From: Paenibacillus macquariensis
Lineage (GTDB): Bacteria; Bacillota; Bacilli; Paenibacillales; Paenibacillaceae
DNA: 64,000 nucleotides
NCBI RefSeq assembly: GCF_900156375.1
Contig: NZ_FTNK01000006.1
Coordinates: forward strand, 248,001-312,000
Reading direction: 5' to 3'
A model generated the notes under the pieces. The model saw nothing but the letters and a program-made list of their open reading frames with translations. It searched no databases and was not told the DNA's origin. The position numbers and the translations under genes are program-made. Every line of letters starts with the position of its first letter. The first letter of the stretch is position 1. Positions 1 to 10,000 of this stretch are shown here, piece after piece.

Positions 1-1341
1 AAACTCTACAATTGTGAGAAGGCCTTTATCAAAGTTATCTAAATTGAAGTGTTCATTCGGTGCATGTAGATTCTCATCAGGTAAACCAAAGCCCATCAAT
101 ACGACTGGCACATTTAATAGGCGACCAAATGTTTCGACAATCGGGATAGAGCCTCCGTCTTTAGTAAACACCGGACGAACTCCATACACTTGATTAAATG
201 CATCCGCGGCCTTCTGAAGCATAGGTGAAGATGTATCCATCGTAAACGGATTTCCCTTTTCACGTTGAACAACCGATACTTTAGCGCCTACAGGGACATT
301 AGCATGAATATGGCGTTCAATTTTATTCAATATATCTTGTGGATCCTGATGTCCTACAAGACGACAAGTAATCTTCGCATGTGCTTCTCTTGGAATCACA
401 GTCTTTGACCCTTCACCTTGGAATCCACCATACACCCCGTTTAATTCAAGTGTTGGACGAGCTCCGGTTCTTTCAACGAAGGAGTACCCTTCCTCTCCAT
501 AAAGCGTATCCAGACCCAAATCATCCTGTAATTTGTTCTCATCGATCGCTTGCTTCACGAACTCCGCTCTCATTTCAGGAGAAAGTTCAGGGACATCCGC
601 ATAGAAGCCTTCAACACTCACTTGACCTTTATCATCATGAAGTGTAGATAGTAGAGAAACAATCGCATGGAGTGCGTTAGGAACTCCCCCACCAAAAGTA
701 CCCGAATGAAGATCGGTATTGGCTGTCGTAATCTTCACATCTAGCGAACAAAGTCCACGTAGTCCAACACATATCGCTGGTTTACCTTTTTCAAGCAAAG
801 ACGTATCAGAGATTAAGACCACATCTGCTGACAAAGCCTCCCGATGTTCTTCTAAGAATGAAGGTAAGTTCGGACTCGTTACTTCCTCTTCACCTTCGAT
901 ACAGAATTTAATGTTTACAGGAAGCTCCTTCTCTTGCTTTAGAAGCGCTTCAACGGCTTTAATATGTAGAAATACTTGACCTTTATCATCCGTTGCTCCA
1001 CGAGCATAGATCTTATCTCCACGAATAGTTGGTTCAAATGGAGGCGTCTCCCACAGATGGAGAGGGTCTACCGGCTGTACATCATAATGTCCATATACAA
1101 GTACAGTAGGCTTACCTGGGGCGTGTAAATGATCTGCACACACAATAGGATGTCCTTCAGTTTGATGAACAGTTACGTTCTCTAAACCTGCCTTAGTTAA
1201 TGAATCTGCCAACCAATCAGCTGCACGTAATACATCTGACTTGTGTTCAGATAGTGCAGAGATACTCGGAATGGATAACCATTCTTTTAACTCGTTCAAA
1301 TGTTGTTCTCTTAGGTTTTCAAAATAGACTTTATAATCCAT
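1..1341 (-). CDS. M20-family metallopeptidase (dipeptidase), 3' end cut by window edge
   Basis: Reading from an ATG at 1341, the frame stays open for 447 codons to the window edge. The product is a zinc-dependent M20/ArgE-like dipeptidase that would hydrolyse short peptides in the cytosol. Visible family motifs are HYDVQP (first metal histidine and catalytic aspartate), ATDDKGQ (bridging aspartate) and EGEEE (catalytic base and metal ligand), followed by a GLRG-containing dimerisation region. The start follows a GGGGAGG ribosome site by about seven bases. Family members are about 450-465 residues, so only the last few residues are missing. It lies 28 bp downstream of trmD on the same strand. 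The exact substrate cannot be read from sequence. Confidence 0.9.
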   Translation of the reverse strand, partial: MDYKVYFENLREQHLNELKEWLSIPSISALSEHKSDVLRAADWLADSLTKAGLENVTVHQTEGHPIVCADHLHAPGKPTVLVYGHYDVQPVDPLHLWETPPFEPTIRGDKIYARGATDDKGQVFLHIKAVEALLKQEKELPVNIKFCIEGEEEVTSPNLPSFLEEHREALSADVVLISDTSLLEKGKPAICVGLRGLCSLDVKITTANTDLHSGTFGGGVPNALHAIVSLLSTLHDDKGQVSVEGFYADVPELSPEMRAEFVKQAIDENKLQDDLGLDTLYGEEGYSFVERTGARPTLELNGVYGGFQGEGSKTVIPREAHAKITCRLVGHQDPQDILNKIERHIHANVPVGAKVSVVQREKGNPFTMDTSSPMLQKAADAFNQVYGVRPVFTKDGGSIPIVETFGRLLNVPVVLMGFGLPDENLHAPNEHFNLDNFDKGLLTIVEF

Positions 1342-1369
1342 CTTGTTCCTCCCCTTCCATTCTCATCTT

Positions 1370-2107
1370 CTATTGCTCCTGGTTACGAAGTTCTCGTAGA
1401 TACTTCTTATCTTGAACCGTAAGTTCTAGCTTATCCAATAGGTCTGGACGACGAGTAAACGTACGCTTCAGTGCTTGTTGTCTACGCCACACATCTATAT
1501 TAGCATGATGACCGCTAAGCAACATATCTGGCACCTTCCAACCTCGGAATTCAGCAGGTCGTGTATAATGCGGATACTCAAGTAGCCCCGTACTAAATGA
1601 ATCTGTCACTGCTGACATCTGATTACCTAATACACCCGGCAATAACCTTACGACAGAATCAATAACAGTCATAGCCGGTATTTCACCGCCAGTAAGAACA
1701 TAGTCCCCGACGGACAGTTCGTCTGTGACCAGATGCTCGCGAATTCGTTCATCATAACCTTCATAGTGTCCACATATAAAGATGAGATGTTCTTCTTTAG
1801 ACAATTCTTCTGCTTTCTTTTGTGTGAATGTTTCTCCCTGTGGACACATCAGGATCACACGTGGAGGATTGATGGTAGATGTCTTGACATGTTCTACCGC
1901 AGCAAAAATAGGCTCCGGCTTCAACACCATACCACCGCCACCACCATAAGGCGTATCATCGACAGTGTGATGTTTACTTAAAGAAAAGTCTCTGAAATTA
2001 ATCGCATTCAAAGACACAATTCCCTTCTCATTCGCCTTGCCTAAAATACTACTCTCGAACACCCCTGTGAACATCTCAGGAAATAAGGTAAGCACATCTA
2101 CCTTCAT
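1370..2107 (-). CDS. trmD: tRNA (guanine(37)-N1)-methyltransferase
   Basis: TrmD transfers a methyl group from S-adenosylmethionine to N1 of G37 next to the anticodon, which prevents +1 frameshifting. The 245-residue length is normal. The SPOUT trefoil-knot SAM site is intact: [10 protein letters not shown] at residues 112-121 and GGEIPAM at 140-146, with LLPGVLGN following. The N-terminus [13 protein letters not shown] is canonical. The start is 2 bp after the rimM stop, so the two are co-transcribed and probably translationally coupled. In Bacillus rplS usually follows trmD; here a peptidase gene follows instead. Confidence 0.98.
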   Translation of the reverse strand: MKVDVLTLFPEMFTGVFESSILGKANEKGIVSLNAINFRDFSLSKHHTVDDTPYGGGGGMVLKPEPIFAAVEHVKTSTINPPRVILMCPQGETFTQKKAEELSKEEHLIFICGHYEGYDERIREHLVTDELSVGDYVLTGGEIPAMTVIDSVVRLLPGVLGNQMSAVTDSFSTGLLEYPHYTRPAEFRGWKVPDMLLSGHHANIDVWRRQQALKRTFTRRPDLLDKLELTVQDKKYLRELRNQEQ

Positions 2108-2109
2108 AT

Positions 2110-2634
2110 TTATAACAATCCTTCCATGAGGTAAATCTTAACCTTCTTGTTACTAACATCTACATCTAATACAACATCATCAATCACCGGGATTAGAATG
2201 TCCGAACCTGAGAGAGGTTTAACCACCCATATGTCATTTGCACCCGTAGACATAATTTCAGTAATAACACCTAGTGGCTTATCTTCATTATCATCCGTAA
2301 ACACATTACATCCAATAATATCGTGATAATAATACTCGTTGTCAGGTAGTTCAACAAGATCATCCTGAGATACTTTGAGCGTACTGCCTTTATACTTCTC
2401 CACCTGATTAATATTCGTGAAGCCTTCTAATTTTACAATATAGGTATTCTTATGAAAACGTGCAGACTCTACAGTAATCCAAAATGACGGAGTTCCGTCT
2501 CCAGGAATCAAGTATAAACGTTTCCCTTTAGCAAAACGTTCTTCTGGAAAATCCGTAATCGCTAACACTTTAATTTCACCCTTAATGCCGTGTGTATTCA
2601 CCAATTTACCAACTGTTAATAATTGTTCCGACAT
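2110..2634 (-). CDS. rimM: 16S rRNA processing protein RimM
   Basis: RimM is a 30S-subunit maturation factor that binds ribosomal protein S19 and helps assemble the 30S head. The 174 residues show the N-terminal RimM beta-barrel ([17 protein letters not shown] at residues 6-22) and a C-terminal PRC barrel ([11 protein letters not shown] onward, ending in the conserved LLIPV-type strand [10 protein letters not shown]). An AGGAGGAG ribosome site precedes the ATG. It sits in the usual rpsP-khpA-rimM-trmD order, but a hairpin terminator separates it from khpA. Confidence 0.97.
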   Translation of the reverse strand: MSEQLLTVGKLVNTHGIKGEIKVLAITDFPEERFAKGKRLYLIPGDGTPSFWITVESARFHKNTYIVKLEGFTNINQVEKYKGSTLKVSQDDLVELPDNEYYYHDIIGCNVFTDDNEDKPLGVITEIMSTGANDIWVVKPLSGSDILIPVIDDVVLDVDVSNKKVKIYLMEGLL

Positions 2635-2710
2635 ATTCTCCTCCTAAAAAAAGCGCTCGTTCGCGCATAATACTTTTGTCCATGCTAGTATTATGTCTTC
2701 AGCATGTACG

Positions 2711-2739
2711 AAAAAGGGCTAGGACATTCATCCTAACCC
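2711..2739 (-). terminator. Rho-independent terminator after khpA
   Basis: On the minus strand a 9-bp stem (GGGTTAGGA paired with TCCTAGCCC, one G-U pair) has a 6-base loop and is followed by five T residues. It lies between khpA and rimM and probably reduces read-through from rpsP-khpA into rimM-trmD. Confidence 0.75.
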
Positions 2740-2753
2740 ACTTTCGTAAATCT

Positions 2754-2984
2754 TTAAGATATAATATCCACGGTTACTCGTTTGTCCATTTTGACTGCTG
2801 CAGATGTGACAACCGTGCGTAATGCTTTGGCGATCCTACCTTGTTTACCAATAACCTTGCCCACATCATCAGGATGAATGGACAATTCATAGACAACAAG
2901 ATGATCCTTCTCCACCGTCTTCACGGTCACATCTTCAGGATGATCCACCAAAGCCTTAGCAATAACACTAACTAATTCTTCCAT
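2754..2984 (-). CDS. khpA: KH-domain RNA-binding protein KhpA (YlqC)
   Basis: A 76-residue single KH domain with the RNA-gripping loop IGKQGRI (GxxG) near residues 44-50. In Firmicutes, KhpA pairs with KhpB (Jag) and binds many small RNAs and mRNAs; loss affects cell size and division. Length and position directly after rpsP match the family. The gap to rpsP is 19 bp, so the two share a transcript. A strong terminator follows. Confidence 0.95.
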   Translation of the reverse strand: MEELVSVIAKALVDHPEDVTVKTVEKDHLVVYELSIHPDDVGKVIGKQGRIAKALRTVVTSAAVKMDKRVTVDIIS

Positions 2985-3003
2985 AGATACCCCTCATCAG
3001 TCA

Positions 3004-3276
3004 TTATTTCTGTAACTTAAGTTCATGGAATTTCTTCATAACGCCTGCTTTACTAAGCAAGTTACGAACTGTATCGGATGCTTGTGCACCTGTTTGAAGC
3101 CATGCCAAAGCTTTATCTTCATCAATTTTAACTACTGCCGGTGATTCAATCGGATTGTAGTAACCAATTTCTTCGATAAAACGACCATCACGCGGGGAAC
3201 GGGAATCCGAAACCACGATACGGTAGAACGGCGCTTTATGGGCACCAATGCGTTTAAGACGAATACGTACTGCCAC
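3004..3276 (-). CDS. rpsP: 30S ribosomal protein S16
   Basis: S16 is a primary 16S rRNA-binding protein of the 30S subunit. The protein starts [11 protein letters not shown] and keeps the family signature [17 protein letters not shown] place the start at a GTG at 3276 rather than an upstream ATG at 3294. The GTG gives the universal N-terminus and lies about seven bases after a strong AAGGAGGTG ribosome site, while the upstream ATG lies within or before that site. The resulting length is 90 residues, normal for the family. Confidence 0.97.
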   Translation of the reverse strand: MAVRIRLKRIGAHKAPFYRIVVSDSRSPRDGRFIEEIGYYNPIESPAVVKIDEDKALAWLQTGAQASDTVRNLLSKAGVMKKFHELKLQK

Positions 3277-3317
3277 AAAATTCACCTCCTTCAATAAATA
3301 ATAGTAGTATTAGTATT

Positions 3318-4700
3318 TTAACGGAAAGGAAACTTCATGCCGCCTTTTCCTGCTAATCCTTTTAACTGTTTCATTGCTTTTCCTTTAGGACCTTTAGGTC
3401 CCATCATATCTGAGAATTGTTTCATCATCCGACGCATTTCATCAAACTGTTTAATGAGACGGTTTACTTCGGCAATATTTGTACCACTACCAGTTGCAAT
3501 CCGTTTACGTCGTTTGTGGTCAATCATCTCAGGATGCTGCTTTTCTTGCTTCGTCATCGAGAAGACAATGGCTTCAATACGACCCATTTGCTTGTCGTCA
3601 ACTTTAATATCTTTCGCTTGTTTCATCTTACCCATACCAGGAATCATATCCATGATCTGATCAAGAGGCCCAAGCTTCTTCACTTGATCCATTTGCTCTA
3701 GAAAATCATCGAACGTAAACTCTGCATTACGCATCTTACGTTCCATTTCTTTCGCTTTCTCAACATCGATATTGGACTGTGCTTTCTCAATCAGAGAGAG
3801 CATATCGCCCATTCCTAGAATTCTTGAAGCCATCCGTTCTGGATGGAAAGGCTCCAAAGCATCAATCTTCTCACCAAGCGCAGCAAATTTAATCGGGCAA
3901 CCCGTTACTGCTTTGACTGAGAGTGCAGCACCACCTCGTGTGTCACCATCTAACTTCGTGAGCACCACACCAGTGAGTGTAAGCTGAGTATTGAAGTTGT
4001 CAGCAACATTGACCGCATCTTGCCCTGTCATAGCGTCAACTACGAGCAATACTTCATCGGGATTAACTTCTGTATGAATCTGACGTAATTCCTCCATCAG
4101 CTCTTCATCAATATGAAGACGACCAGCGGTATCTACAATCAGATAATCATTTCCGTTATCCTTAGCATGCTGCAAACCTTGCTTAGCAATTTCAACTGGA
4201 CTAACCTTGTCCCCAAGTGAGAAGACAGGAACTTTAATCTGTTCTCCCAACACTTCCAACTGCTTAATCGCAGCAGGACGATAAATATCCGCAGCGACAA
4301 GTAACGGACGACTATTCTGCTTCTGAAGCAGTTTAGCTAATTTGGCAGACGTTGTTGTCTTACCCGCACCTTGAAGACCGACCATCATTATAACAGTAGG
4401 ACCTTTATTTGCCTTGGCAAGCTTAGCCTGACTTCCACCCATAAGCTCAGTCAATTCCTTATTGACGATGTCAATAATAATCATGCCTGGAGTGAAGCTG
4501 TCCATTACTTCTTTCCCAATAGACTTCTCTTTAACTTTGGCAACGAATTCCTTGACTACTTTGAAATTAACGTCCGCTTCCAATAGGGCAAGACGCACTT
4601 CACGCATCGCTTCGTTCACATCGTCCTCAGATACTTTACCTTTGCCACGAAGCTTACTAAATACGTTCTGTAACCTGCCTGTTAATCCTTCAAATGCCAT
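3318..4700 (-). CDS. ffh: Signal recognition particle protein Ffh
   Basis: Ffh is the GTPase of the signal recognition particle. With scRNA it binds signal sequences and delivers nascent membrane proteins to FtsY. In 460 residues the N domain is followed by the G domain with GLQGAGKTTTSAKLA (P-loop), DTAGRLHIDEELM and TKLDGDTRGG. A methionine-rich M domain ends in MKFPFR. It lies 20 bp after ylxM and 41 bp before rpsP, giving a ylxM-ffh-rpsP-khpA transcript. Its receptor gene ftsY lies about 1.3 kb upstream, separated by hlyIII. Confidence 0.98.
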   Translation of the reverse strand: MAFEGLTGRLQNVFSKLRGKGKVSEDDVNEAMREVRLALLEADVNFKVVKEFVAKVKEKSIGKEVMDSFTPGMIIIDIVNKELTELMGGSQAKLAKANKGPTVIMMVGLQGAGKTTTSAKLAKLLQKQNSRPLLVAADIYRPAAIKQLEVLGEQIKVPVFSLGDKVSPVEIAKQGLQHAKDNGNDYLIVDTAGRLHIDEELMEELRQIHTEVNPDEVLLVVDAMTGQDAVNVADNFNTQLTLTGVVLTKLDGDTRGGAALSVKAVTGCPIKFAALGEKIDALEPFHPERMASRILGMGDMLSLIEKAQSNIDVEKAKEMERKMRNAEFTFDDFLEQMDQVKKLGPLDQIMDMIPGMGKMKQAKDIKVDDKQMGRIEAIVFSMTKQEKQHPEMIDHKRRKRIATGSGTNIAEVNRLIKQFDEMRRMMKQFSDMMGPKGPKGKAMKQLKGLAGKGGMKFPFR

Positions 4701-4720
4701 TCGCTGCCACCCCCCTGCTA

Positions 4721-5077
4721 CTATTCATATACCTGCAAACGATCTAATATTGAGATCAGCTTTTCCTTATCTTCTGTTGAAACATCTACTGTCGTAAGTA
4801 CATGTCTTAATTGCTCTATTTCGTGGTTACGTTGTTCATACTTTTGTAGAAGACTCAATTTCTCTTCGTACATAGCAAGTACTTGTTCCGCACGTTTAAT
4901 GTGTTCATAGACAGCTTGCCGACTAATTTCGAATTCTGCGGCAATTTCCCCGAGGGAAAAATCATCATGAAAATAATATTTAAGGAATGTCTGCTGCTTC
5001 TCAGTTAGCAGGTGTTCATAGAAATCAAACAACCGATTAATTCGATTTGTTTTCTCCAGCCTATCATCCTGACTCAT
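4721..5077 (-). CDS. ylxM: YlxM/p13-like putative SRP-associated DNA-binding protein
   Basis: A small helix-turn-helix protein always found next to ffh. Orthologues bind SRP components or modulate SRP assembly. Visible features are DRLEKTNRINRLFDFY near the N-terminus and a sigma-like HTH (FSLGEIAAEFEISRQAVYEH). I chose the ATG at 5077 (118 residues) over an ATG 45 bases upstream, because AAGGGAG lies eight bases before it and the N-terminus then matches the family. It has its own promoter at 5128-5156. Confidence 0.9.
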   Translation of the reverse strand: MSQDDRLEKTNRINRLFDFYEHLLTEKQQTFLKYYFHDDFSLGEIAAEFEISRQAVYEHIKRAEQVLAMYEEKLSLLQKYEQRNHEIEQLRHVLTTVDVSTEDKEKLISILDRLQVYE

Positions 5078-5127
5078 CAAGGGCACTCCCTTCGTCAAGG
5101 AAAAACACTTTACACTCAACAAAACTA

Positions 5128-5156
5128 ATATTACATAAAATAAAGAGAGATGTCAA
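5128..5156 (-). promoter_or_regulatory. SigA-type promoter for ylxM-ffh
   Basis: On the minus strand TTGACA (5151-5156) is separated by 17 bp from TAATAT (5128-5133), about 50 bp before the ylxM start. The -35 hexamer is a perfect consensus and overlaps the 3' arm of the upstream terminator hairpin. This explains how ylxM-ffh is expressed independently of hlyIII. Confidence 0.7.
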
Positions 5157-5178
5157 GCAAATATCCTTGTCATCTCCC
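5145..5178 (-). terminator. Terminator-like hairpin after hlyIII
   Basis: An 11-bp stem with one mismatch (5147-5157 with 5166-5176) and an 8-base loop, followed on the minus strand by a T-rich stretch. It lies just past the hlyIII stop and overlaps the ylxM promoter. Confidence 0.6.
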
Positions 5179-5219
5179 TTGGTTAATTTTTCTAGCTTCA
5201 AATCGTGATTATACGTTCA

Positions 5220-5864
5220 TTAATTAGGTAGTAAATAAAGAAAAACGGAGAAGAAATGAAGCACACTACCTGCTAATACAAACAGATGCCATATAGCATG
5301 ATGATAAGGAAACCCTCTCCAGACGTAGAATACCGTTCCAAGTGTGTACATGATTCCACCAAGAGCAAGAAGCAACATGCCTCCGTCTGGTACAACAGCC
5401 GTTAATGGAACCCAAGCAATCACAATCATCCAGCCCATTATAATATAGAAGATCGTGGACATGAATAGAAATCTTTTCACAAAAAAAGCCTTGAAGACGC
5501 AACCTATAATAGCAAAACCCCAAACAACACCGAATAAAGACCAGCCAAGAGGTCCACGAATAGCAACCAGTAAAAAGGGAGTATACGAACCGGCTATATA
5601 AAGATAAATAGACGAATGGTCAAAGAATTCGAACAGATCCTTTGTTTTGCCTTCCTTGAAGCTATGAACCAATGTGGAATTCAGATATAAAATGAGCATC
5701 GTCGATCCATAGATTGTAAAGCTCACAATATGCCACGGAGTTCCTTTGATACTAGCAAACACGATGAGTAATACAAGTGCCGCCACACTGAGGACCGCTC
5801 CAATCCCATGAGTAATCGCATTAGCCACTTCCTCACGACGGGTGTAGATGTGCGTATTCGCCAT
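5220..5864 (-). CDS. Hemolysin III family (PAQR-like) membrane protein
   Basis: A 214-residue integral membrane protein with seven predicted hydrophobic segments. The family's conserved polar motifs are present: THGIGA near the N-terminus, DHSSIYLYIAGSYTPF in the middle, and HAIWHLFVLAGSVLHF near the C-terminus. The histidines form a presumed metal site as in adiponectin-receptor-type hydrolases. Despite the name, a haemolytic role is not established for most members; a role in membrane lipid homeostasis is likelier. It is a free-standing gene inserted between ftsY and ylxM, flanked by terminators on both sides. Confidence 0.9.
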   Translation of the reverse strand: MANTHIYTRREEVANAITHGIGAVLSVAALVLLIVFASIKGTPWHIVSFTIYGSTMLILYLNSTLVHSFKEGKTKDLFEFFDHSSIYLYIAGSYTPFLLVAIRGPLGWSLFGVVWGFAIIGCVFKAFFVKRFLFMSTIFYIIMGWMIVIAWVPLTAVVPDGGMLLLALGGIMYTLGTVFYVWRGFPYHHAIWHLFVLAGSVLHFFSVFLYLLPN

Positions 5865-5951
5865 ATTTAAAAGTCCTTTCGCTTTAAAACTTCTTGTTCC
5901 ACATTATACACCTCTTAAATTAAGAAGTAACGTATCCACCTTTGTATATTT

Positions 5952-5990
5952 AAAAAAGGCATCTGCAGAACTGAGCCTCTGCAGATGCCT
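5952..5990 (-). terminator. Rho-independent terminator after ftsY
   Basis: A perfect 13-bp stem (5957-5969 with 5978-5990) with an 8-base loop, followed on the minus strand by six T residues. It ends the rnc-smc-ftsY transcript 12 bp after the ftsY stop. Confidence 0.9.
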
Positions 5991-6002
5991 AACCGTAAAA
6001 GA

Positions 6003-7013
6003 CTATTCCTCTGAAATGGAGGATTCGTCCGCATTCTCTTCTTCTTGAATCAATCCTGCGAATAATGCATGCACGAATTGCTCTGAATCAAAAGGCTGTA
6101 AGTCATCCAGCTTCTCACCAAGTCCTACTAATTTCACCGGAATGTTCATTTCCTGACGAATAGCCACAACGATTCCGCCTTTGGCCGTTCCATCCAATTT
6201 CGTAAGAACAAGACCTGTCACGCCACTCTTTTCCCCGAAGAGCTTAGCCTGACTTAAGGCATTCTGTCCCGTAGTAGCATCTAGTACCATCAAGACTTCA
6301 TGAGGTGCACCTGGGATCTCACGTTGAATAACACGGAATATCTTGTTCAGCTCTTCCATCAGATTAGATTTGTTCTGTAAGCGCCCCGCTGTATCACAGA
6401 TAAGAACATCTACTTGACGTTGTTTGGCTGCTTGAACAGCATCAAACATGACAGCTGCAGGATCTGAACCTGCCTGCTGTTTGATGACTTCAACTCCAGC
6501 ACGTTGTCCCCACACTTCAAGTTGCTCGATTGCTCCAGCGCGGAATGTATCTCCAGCTGCTAATAGAACTTTTTTACCTTCTTGTTTAAATCGATGTGCC
6601 ATTTTACCAATCGTAGTTGTTTTCCCTACGCCATTCACGCCTACAAATAAAATAACGGTTATCCCGTCTTTATTCATATTTAGGGAGTTATCATCATCAC
6701 CACGTAGCAGTTCCATCAATTTTTGTGACAAAATCGGTTGGAGCTCCAAAGCATTCTCAATTTTCTGCTTCTTCACTTCAACTCGCAATTCCTCAATTAA
6801 GGTCATAACCGTGTTAACACCGACGTCTGCACCGATCAGAATTTCTTCTAGTTCTTCATAGAATTCTTCATCTATTTTCTTACGACGAATCATAAGATCA
6901 GATACTTTCTCTACAAGTCCCTTACGCGTTTTCTCTAGCCCATCACGAAATTGCTTCGTTACAGCTTCTGTTTTACTTGAAATACTTTCTTTCAGCTTTT
7001 TAAAGAAACTCAT
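6003..7013 (-). CDS. ftsY: Signal recognition particle receptor FtsY
   Basis: FtsY is the membrane-associated receptor GTPase that docks the Ffh-ribosome complex at the Sec translocon. The 336-residue protein has a short charged N-terminus typical of Gram-positives, an N domain, then GVNGVGKTTTIGKMA (P-loop), DTAGRLQNKSNLM, TKLDGTAKGG and the closing VGLGEKLDDLQPFD motif. The last 15 residues are an acidic tail. It follows smc by 45 bp on the same strand, as in Bacillus. Confidence 0.98.
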   Translation of the reverse strand: MSFFKKLKESISSKTEAVTKQFRDGLEKTRKGLVEKVSDLMIRRKKIDEEFYEELEEILIGADVGVNTVMTLIEELRVEVKKQKIENALELQPILSQKLMELLRGDDDNSLNMNKDGITVILFVGVNGVGKTTTIGKMAHRFKQEGKKVLLAAGDTFRAGAIEQLEVWGQRAGVEVIKQQAGSDPAAVMFDAVQAAKQRQVDVLICDTAGRLQNKSNLMEELNKIFRVIQREIPGAPHEVLMVLDATTGQNALSQAKLFGEKSGVTGLVLTKLDGTAKGGIVVAIRQEMNIPVKLVGLGEKLDDLQPFDSEQFVHALFAGLIQEEENADESSISEE

Positions 7014-7058
7014 ATGCTTCCTCCATCTCTATATCTGTAGTTCAAACAATCTAGTATG

Positions 7059-10000
7059 TTAAGCAATTTCCGCTTCTTCATTCTCTAACTTCACTGAAAC
7101 CAACTTAGATACGCCGCCCTCTTCCATGGTAACGCCATAGAGTACATCCGCTTCTTCCATTGTTCCTTTACGGTGAGTAACGACAATGAACTGCGTCTGT
7201 TCAGAGAATTCACGTAAATATTGAGCAAACCGAACGACATTAGCTTCATCAAGCGCGGCTTCTACTTCATCCAGGACACAGAATGGAACCGGCTTAACTT
7301 GCAGGATAGCGAATAAGAGCGCCATTGCCGTCAAAGCACGTTCTCCACCAGAAAGAAGTTGTAAATTCTGTAGCTTTTTGCCTGGAGGTTGTGCAACGAT
7401 ATCAATTCCCGTATCTAACATATTCTCAGGATCAAGGAGAACAAGGTCCGCTCTCCCTCCACCAAATAGCTTCATAAATACAGTACCAAACTCTCGACGA
7501 ATGGCATCAAAGGTCGTTTTGAAACGCTTAGACATTTCGTCATCCATTTCGCGGATCACTTCATAAAGTGTCGTCTTAGCCCCAATTAGATCTTCCTTCT
7601 GTTCACTCAGGAATTGGTATCGTTCGTTGACCCGTTGGTATTCTTCAATCGCTCCAAGGTTCACTTCACCCAGTGAAGATATGCTACGTTTCAGTTCCCG
7701 AACCTCGTTCTGAACAGCTAGCACATCTTCAGGAATTGGATACCGCTGCTTGGCTAATTCGTAACTAAGCTCATAATCTTCACTCAGTTTCTTGAGGATG
7801 TTATCTAATTCCACATCCAGTCGATTCACACCAATCTCGGTCTGGCGAAGCTGTTCATCAACAGTACGAAGCTGCGTTCGTTGCTCCCTGGTTTCGTTCT
7901 CTTGTAGTTCCAGCTTCTTAGACAGTTGCGTACGTGTTGCTCTCTTGAAATCAAGTTGTTGCGATGACTCTTCCTTCTTCAGCTTGTACTGATTCAAACT
8001 CTCAATTTGCCCTGCAGCTTCATTAGCATTCGTAAGTAGATCGGCTTCAATAGAAGCTAACAAGTTCTTCGTTTGGCGTAAATCCCGATCCTGTGAATTG
8101 AAGTCAGTCTGCAATCGACGTAGTTGCTCTTCGAGAGAGAAACATTCCTGATCTAACTTGCCTTCTTTTACTTTCAGTTGTGTTAACTGATTCAGGAGTT
8201 CATCTTTTGCTGATTCACTCGCTTTACGTGTGAACTCAGCTGCTTGAAGTGCCTGATGCGAAGATTTCTCTTTTTCTTCTAATTCAGCCAACTTCTTCAC
8301 AGCCTGTTCACGACTAAGCTCAAGTCCTTTGTTCTCTTCTGTAAATCCATTCTTCTCTTGACCCGTCATTTCAACCTGTTCCAACACATGTCGTAATTCG
8401 TGTTGAAGTTGCTTCAGATCCCCTGCCGCTTGTTGCTCTTCAATCCGCTTATCATCACCCGCTTGTCGAAGTTCATCGAGCTTCGTCTGAGTCTGAGTGA
8501 GTTGTGTCTTGAGCTGTTGAATACTCTCTTGAAGTTTGATCAACTGTTTCTCCGTATCCACAATCTCTTGATCTAAAGCATCCAATTGACGTTTGCGGCT
8601 AAGTAAACTGTTATTCTTCTTATGTTGACTACCACCGGTCATGGAACCACCTGCATTGACGATATCACCTTCAAGTGTGACTACTCGATATCTGTATTGG
8701 CATTTAGAGGCTATTTTATTGGCGTCTTCTAACGATTCCGCAATGATAACATTGCCCAGTAGACTACCAATAACAGGAGCATAGGTTGCATTGTACTGTA
8801 CCAAATCTGCTCCTATACCTACAAATCCGTTAGCCCCTTCAATGACAGAGCGATCACTTGACGAGATATTTCTTGCCCGCATAACATCTAAAGGTAGAAA
8901 AGTTGCTCGTCCAAGTTGACGTTGTTTCAGAAAGGAAATAGCTTGACGAGACACCGATTCATTATCCATAACAATATGTTGGAGCGATGCACCCATGGCC
9001 GTCTCCATAGCTAATTCTAACTTCTCTGGTACGGTAATAAGTTCCGCAACAGCTCCGTGCACACCACTAAGTACAGATTTACGAGAAGCTTTGAGTACTT
9101 CTTTAACGCCCAACATAAATCCATCGAAATCGTCTTGCATTTCCTTCATGGTATCACGCCGGGAAGTTAGCGCTTCACGTTTCTGCTCCCATTTACGAAG
9201 TGTACCTTGGCTTTCCTCTAACAGTTTCTGCACGGATTGATACCGTTCACTCTCGGTAATATATCCTCCACGCAAATCTCTGATTTCATTCGCAAAATTC
9301 TCTATAGAAGCATCTAGAGCGTACTTTCGCTTTAACAACTCTTCTTTCTGACTCTCCCATTTACCTGTCTCTTCTTCAGCACGATTCATTCGACGAGACA
9401 GTGTTTCCTTCTGCTGATCTGCATAACGGATTTCATTACGTGCCTGCGCCATTTCATTCATAAGTTCAAGCAGAGAACTCTTCAGGGTTTCTTCCTGTTG
9501 CTGGTTAATGCCACCGGTTACGCCAACCAACTTCGCTTCTTCCCCAGATAAATGATGACGTAATTCCTTAAGTTCTTCCTGTAATGCTTCGAGCTTACTC
9601 TTTGTAAGAGACAATTCGGTCTTTCGATCCTCGACCCGCTCATCCCCTGTATTTAAGGTCGTAGCTAACTGCTCTTTGTGGCCCTCAAGATTTCGCTTCC
9701 GTTCCCTGAGCACTTCACCGTAACCTTCACTCTTCTCATAAGCTTCACTATACTGAAGCAATTCATCTTGTAACAACTCTACATCTTGTTCCAGCTTACG
9801 TAGTATAGAACGATCGCTTTCCAGCATCGCATCATGAGCAGATACAACGGTAGATAGTTCAAGTTGTTGCTCTTGTAAGCCCTTAAGCTTACGCGTAGCT
9901 TCGGTCCAGTGCGTATGAATTTGTTCTATTTGATGAACATACATCGAAATTTCTTTACTTTTCAACTGTTCACGAAGTTGTTTGAAGTGTATAGCTTTCT

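Noticed and set aside
3337..3701. Plus-strand frames opposite ffh (and similar ones opposite smc, ftsY and the fab genes)
   Set aside because: They are shadows of highly conserved minus-strand genes with no independent ribosome sites or family match.
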